DNA of 7,117 nucleotides from an uncultured candidate division Zixibacteria bacterium (GTDB lineage Bacteria > Zixibacteria > MSB-5A5 > GN15 > FEB-12). The stretch is taken from assembly GCA_913009765.1 (NCBI GenBank), contig CAJVYT010000224.1, positions 1-7,117 on the forward strand, in the 5' to 3' direction. The stretch's first letter is position 1. Each line of letters starts with the position of its first letter. Shown here one piece after another: positions 4,701-7,117 of this stretch. The notes under the pieces are model-generated. The model was given only the letters and a program-made list of their open reading frames with translations, did no database searches and was not told the origin of the DNA. The position numbers and the translations under genes are program-made.

Positions 4701-6269
4701 ATGTTTAAACAGAAATTTCATTTATTATCTATTCTGGGTATTCTGGCCATTTTTTCAGCATATTTTTCGTTAACCTATGCTCCGGTAATTCAAAGTCACT
4801 ATCTGTTCACGGATGATTTTTTCTGGATATGGTCCCATTTGCCACAGGAAGAACTATATAAAGGGTTGCTGGGAGAAGGGTTAGTGCAAGGGAGGTTAAT
4901 ATATGGACTATTAAAATATATAATTTTTGATTACATTAACTCTTTTAAATCTATTGAAGCAGCTAATACAATCCGGTTTGCAGGTATCATCGGCATAGGA
5001 TTATTGGCTTATGTAGTATATGTCTTTTTAAAATTGAACCGCGTTAAAGCAGTACATGCTTTTTTGATAAGCATATTAATTTGTACACTGCCGTCATTAC
5101 AGCTATACGTCTCATGGGTGGTGTGTGTTCCCTACATTTATTCTGCCTTGCTGTCTGCATTTTCTGCCTTGCTATTGTTTAAGGTTGTTTTGAAAGGAAA
5201 GGGAGAAAAAACATTTCATAGAGTAATTGCTGTTCTGGCAGCCATGATTCTATTGGTAATTGCTATGACCATCTACCAGCCGACTGCAATGATTTTCTGG
5301 GCTATGATTGCAGTTCCTCTTGCTATGTTGAGAGACGAGGACTTAATAAATAAATGGTATTCACCATTTATTATATATTTTGCTGTTGGAGTTGCTTCTA
5401 TGGCCGTTTATTTTTGTGCTGTGAAAATAGTGCATGTTTCTATGAACATGGCTATGGACAGTAGAGGAACATTTATAAGTTTCGAACATATCCCCTATAA
5501 ATTATTCTGGTTTCTGTTTAGTCCTCTTAAGAATGCATTGAATTTATGGAATATTTTTCCTACATACAAAATGGGAATTTTTGTCGGCATAATTATTGTG
5601 GCTGGACTTTTATCGGGATCAAGGCATGCGATATTACAAGTAATAAAAGAAAGAAGATTAAATTTGCTCTGGAAGCATTCTCTGAGAATGTTTTTTATTA
5701 TAATCGTTATACTGCTGAGTTATCTTCCAAATCTGTTGGTTGTAGAAAGCTGGGCAACTTATCGTACCCTTATCTCTCTTGCAGCAGTAATTTATCTGTT
5801 ACTTTGTTGCGGCTTTATTAATATTGTAGAGTTTTTTAAATTTGTGCCTGAATTTTCAGGGAAGATAAGAAATTCACTAATTACGGTCATATTAATAATG
5901 TTTACTATAAATGCAACATATCTGGCACATGACAATGTTAACAGATATTTTGCTACACTTCAATCTAAAGAATTTTCTTATATAAAGGACAGCATTCGCA
6001 AATACGGGACAGCTGATCTATCGGAAGTTTCAAAAATTTATGTAAGAAAACCGAACAAGAAAAATTTTATAAAACGTGGCTTTATTTATGAATTTGGACA
6101 AATCTCTTCATTGAAAAACTGGGCAATAATTCCTATGGTAAGATTGGCATTGTACGAATCAGGTGTAAATAATAAAATATCGATTAGAATTGGAAAGTCT
6201 ATTGCACCTCTGCCAGAACATGAAAATGTTCTGGTTATTGATATGACAAAGTTCAAACCTTTTCAATGA
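4701..6269 (+). CDS. Polytopic membrane glycosyltransferase-like protein (GT-C / GtrII-like)
   Basis: The 522 residues begin with a basic stretch and a transmembrane helix. A first outer loop follows with FTDDFFW (acidic pair at 38-39) and a GEGLVQGRL segment. Roughly ten further hydrophobic helices run to about residue 408, including a YRTLISLAAVIYLL stretch after ESWAT. The last ~110 residues are hydrophilic and probably outside the membrane. A DD/DE pair in the first outer loop of a many-helix protein is the hallmark of GT-C transferases, which use lipid-linked sugars. The plan fits the GtrII-like family that decorates O-antigen or cell-surface glycans. ATG 4701 is preferred over 4692, because AAAGGA (4687-4692) lies 8 bases before it and overlaps the earlier ATG. 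The gene follows the polyprenyl-phosphate glucosyltransferase by 100 bases, a natural donor-maker and transferase pair. No exact substrate can be read, and a polymerase or hypothetical membrane protein remains possible. Confidence 0.65.
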   Translation: MFKQKFHLLSILGILAIFSAYFSLTYAPVIQSHYLFTDDFFWIWSHLPQEELYKGLLGEGLVQGRLIYGLLKYIIFDYINSFKSIEAANTIRFAGIIGIGLLAYVVYVFLKLNRVKAVHAFLISILICTLPSLQLYVSWVVCVPYIYSALLSAFSALLLFKVVLKGKGEKTFHRVIAVLAAMILLVIAMTIYQPTAMIFWAMIAVPLAMLRDEDLINKWYSPFIIYFAVGVASMAVYFCAVKIVHVSMNMAMDSRGTFISFEHIPYKLFWFLFSPLKNALNLWNIFPTYKMGIFVGIIIVAGLLSGSRHAILQVIKERRLNLLWKHSLRMFFIIIVILLSYLPNLLVVESWATYRTLISLAAVIYLLLCCGFINIVEFFKFVPEFSGKIRNSLITVILIMFTINATYLAHDNVNRYFATLQSKEFSYIKDSIRKYGTADLSEVSKIYVRKPNKKNFIKRGFIYEFGQISSLKNWAIIPMVRLALYESGVNNKISIRIGKSIAPLPEHENVLVIDMTKFKPFQ

Positions 6270-6346
6270 ATGCTCCGGGTAAGCCTGCTTATACCATATG
6301 CGTCAGGATAGATGTAGCCTGGTTCTGAATCAGTGATAGAGATAAG

Positions 6347-7067
6347 TCATGAGACAGGGGCTGATTTATCCGAAAAACAGCTGGCAAATATTTCCCGGCA
6401 CTCTTTTTCCTCTTCAACATTCAGTCTTATGTCATTCAGTCCAGTGGGTACATTTTCTCCCAGAAAATTTCTTTTTGAAATCCCCCCCGAATTATATGGT
6501 AATAATTCATAAGATGTGCAACCTGCTTTTTTAATGAAGTCAGCGATCCCGGCCAGGTTTTTTTCCGTTGTTGTAATGCCGGGGACAAGGGGCGCTCTCG
6601 GGATTATCTCGACACCCGGTGAATTAACCAGGTTTGTAAAATTATCCAGTATCGTATCATTGCCTCTGCCCGTATATTTTTCATGTATCTTCGGATCAAT
6701 TAATTTGATGTCATAATAAATCAGGTCAATATAGGGGAGAAGGTCTGTCCTGAATTCGATGAGATCAAACATCCCCGATGTCTGAATCGCAATATGGATA
6801 TTGTTTTTCTTCAACTCTTTCATTATCGGCTGCAGATAACCGGCATGAAGCGCGGGCTCCCCGCCTGAGAAAGTTACACCGCCTTCTGAGGTTTCATAAA
6901 AGATGCGGTCTTTCAGCAGTATTTCAATTAATTCGTCCACAGGGTAATGATTGCCGATTACTTTAAGCGCCGCAGCAGGACAGATGTCTGCACATGTACC
7001 GCATACGGAACATTGATCCCTCTTTATCCTCCGGTTATCATGCAGTTTTATCGCCCCTTCTTCACAG
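6347..7067 (-). CDS. Glycyl-radical-enzyme activating protein, C-terminal part (truncated by contig end)
   Basis: The native codons give about 239 residues (counting starts at the first native Cys, 7064-7066). An iron-sulfur insert comes first: CEEGAI, then CSVCGTCADICP, the 4-cysteine ferredoxin signature. Next are VDELIEILLKDRIFYETSEG, the SAM-binding GGVTFSGGEP, then DLIYYDIKLIDP and the closing ELLPYN segment. This is the PflA/activase family with ferredoxin insert: it uses SAM and [4Fe-4S] to install a glycyl radical on a partner enzyme in anaerobic metabolism. The N-terminal ~60-70 residues, including the radical-SAM CxxxCxxC motif, are absent only because the contig ends. The frame continues into adapter DNA and would give the false start MCSSDL (GTG 7082-7084). 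The partner glycyl radical enzyme usually lies next to the activase and is not in view, so its substrate (formate lyase, glycerol dehydratase, benzylsuccinate type, etc.) is unknown. Confidence 0.9.
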
Positions 7068-7117
7068 AGATCGGAAGAGCACACGTCTGAACTCCAGTCA
7101 CACTGATATATCTCGTA
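7068..7117 (+). other. Illumina TruSeq adapter contamination (index 25-like), non-biological
   Basis: The last 50 bases read AGATCGGAAGAGC (7068-7080) followed by ACACGTCTGAACTCCAGTCAC (7081-7101). This is the standard TruSeq read-through adapter. The six-base index ACTGAT is at 7102-7107, and then AT plus ATCTCGTA, the start of the P7 tail. The match is continuous, so this is untrimmed adapter carried into the assembly and not genomic DNA. I recall ACTGAT as TruSeq index 25. It creates a false N-terminus on the minus-strand activase. Confidence 0.97.

Noticed and set aside
6270..6346. Bidirectional terminator between the convergent membrane protein and activase genes
   Set aside because: The only pairing found (GGTAAGC with GCTTATACC) needs a bulge and a 2-base loop, so it is not a credible stem.
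1..7117. CRISPR array, tRNA or rRNA genes, integrase or attachment sites
   Set aside because: No regularly spaced repeats, no cloverleaf-like segments and no integrase or recombinase frame were seen on either strand.

Overview
The window looks like the end of a short-read (probably metagenomic) contig from an anaerobic or facultatively anaerobic bacterium. The anaerobic reading rests on one gene, a glycyl-radical-enzyme activase. The gene mix (BrnTA, HicBA, a REP-associated transposase remnant, a geranylgeranyl-reductase-family flavoprotein) would suit a Nitrospirota- or Desulfobacterota-like genome, but that placement is a low-confidence impression. The last 50 bases (7068-7117) are not biological. 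They are the Illumina TruSeq read-through adapter with what I recall as index 25, so the native sequence ends at about 7067.

Layout, left to right. Positions 1-525 on the plus strand hold the end of a HicB antitoxin, a complete HicA toxin overlapping it by ATGA, and a DUF2283 small protein 3 bases further on. Positions 610-930 on the minus strand hold the C-terminal DnaA-like helix-turn-helix tail of a REP-associated (Y1/IS200-like) transposase without its catalytic domain. Positions 930-1048 are intergenic and contain nested inverted repeats. Positions 1049-1603 encode a small membrane-anchored SAM methyltransferase. Its stop codon lies inside the -35 box of a consensus sigma-70 promoter that serves a BrnT/BrnA toxin-antitoxin pair (1639-2113) through a very short leader. 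Five bases after brnA, a decayed urease accessory gene (ureE) begins. It has a TGA where a Trp is common, and it has lost both ends.

Positions 2442-3632 (minus) encode a complete geranylgeranyl-reductase-family FAD protein whose first Rossmann glycine is replaced by Asp. Positions 3873-4600 (plus) encode a family 2 glycosyltransferase of the dolichyl/polyprenyl-phosphate glucosyltransferase type, split by a single-base frameshift near 4283-4299. A likely hairpin terminator follows, and then a polytopic GT-C/GtrII-like membrane protein (4701-6269). The two resemble a pair in which one enzyme makes a lipid-linked sugar and the other transfers it outside the membrane. This block is visibly more AT-rich than its flanks. 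Positions 6347-7067 (minus) encode the C-terminal part of the glycyl-radical-enzyme activase, cut off by the contig end and the adapter. Its partner enzyme would lie beyond the contig.

Overall this is an accessory region: two toxin-antitoxin modules, transposon debris, a dead ureE and a probably acquired glycosylation cassette with one broken member. I do not see a convincing undescribed multi-gene system. The most solid observations are the adapter contamination with its artefactual protein start, the two degraded genes, and the unusual brnTA promoter.
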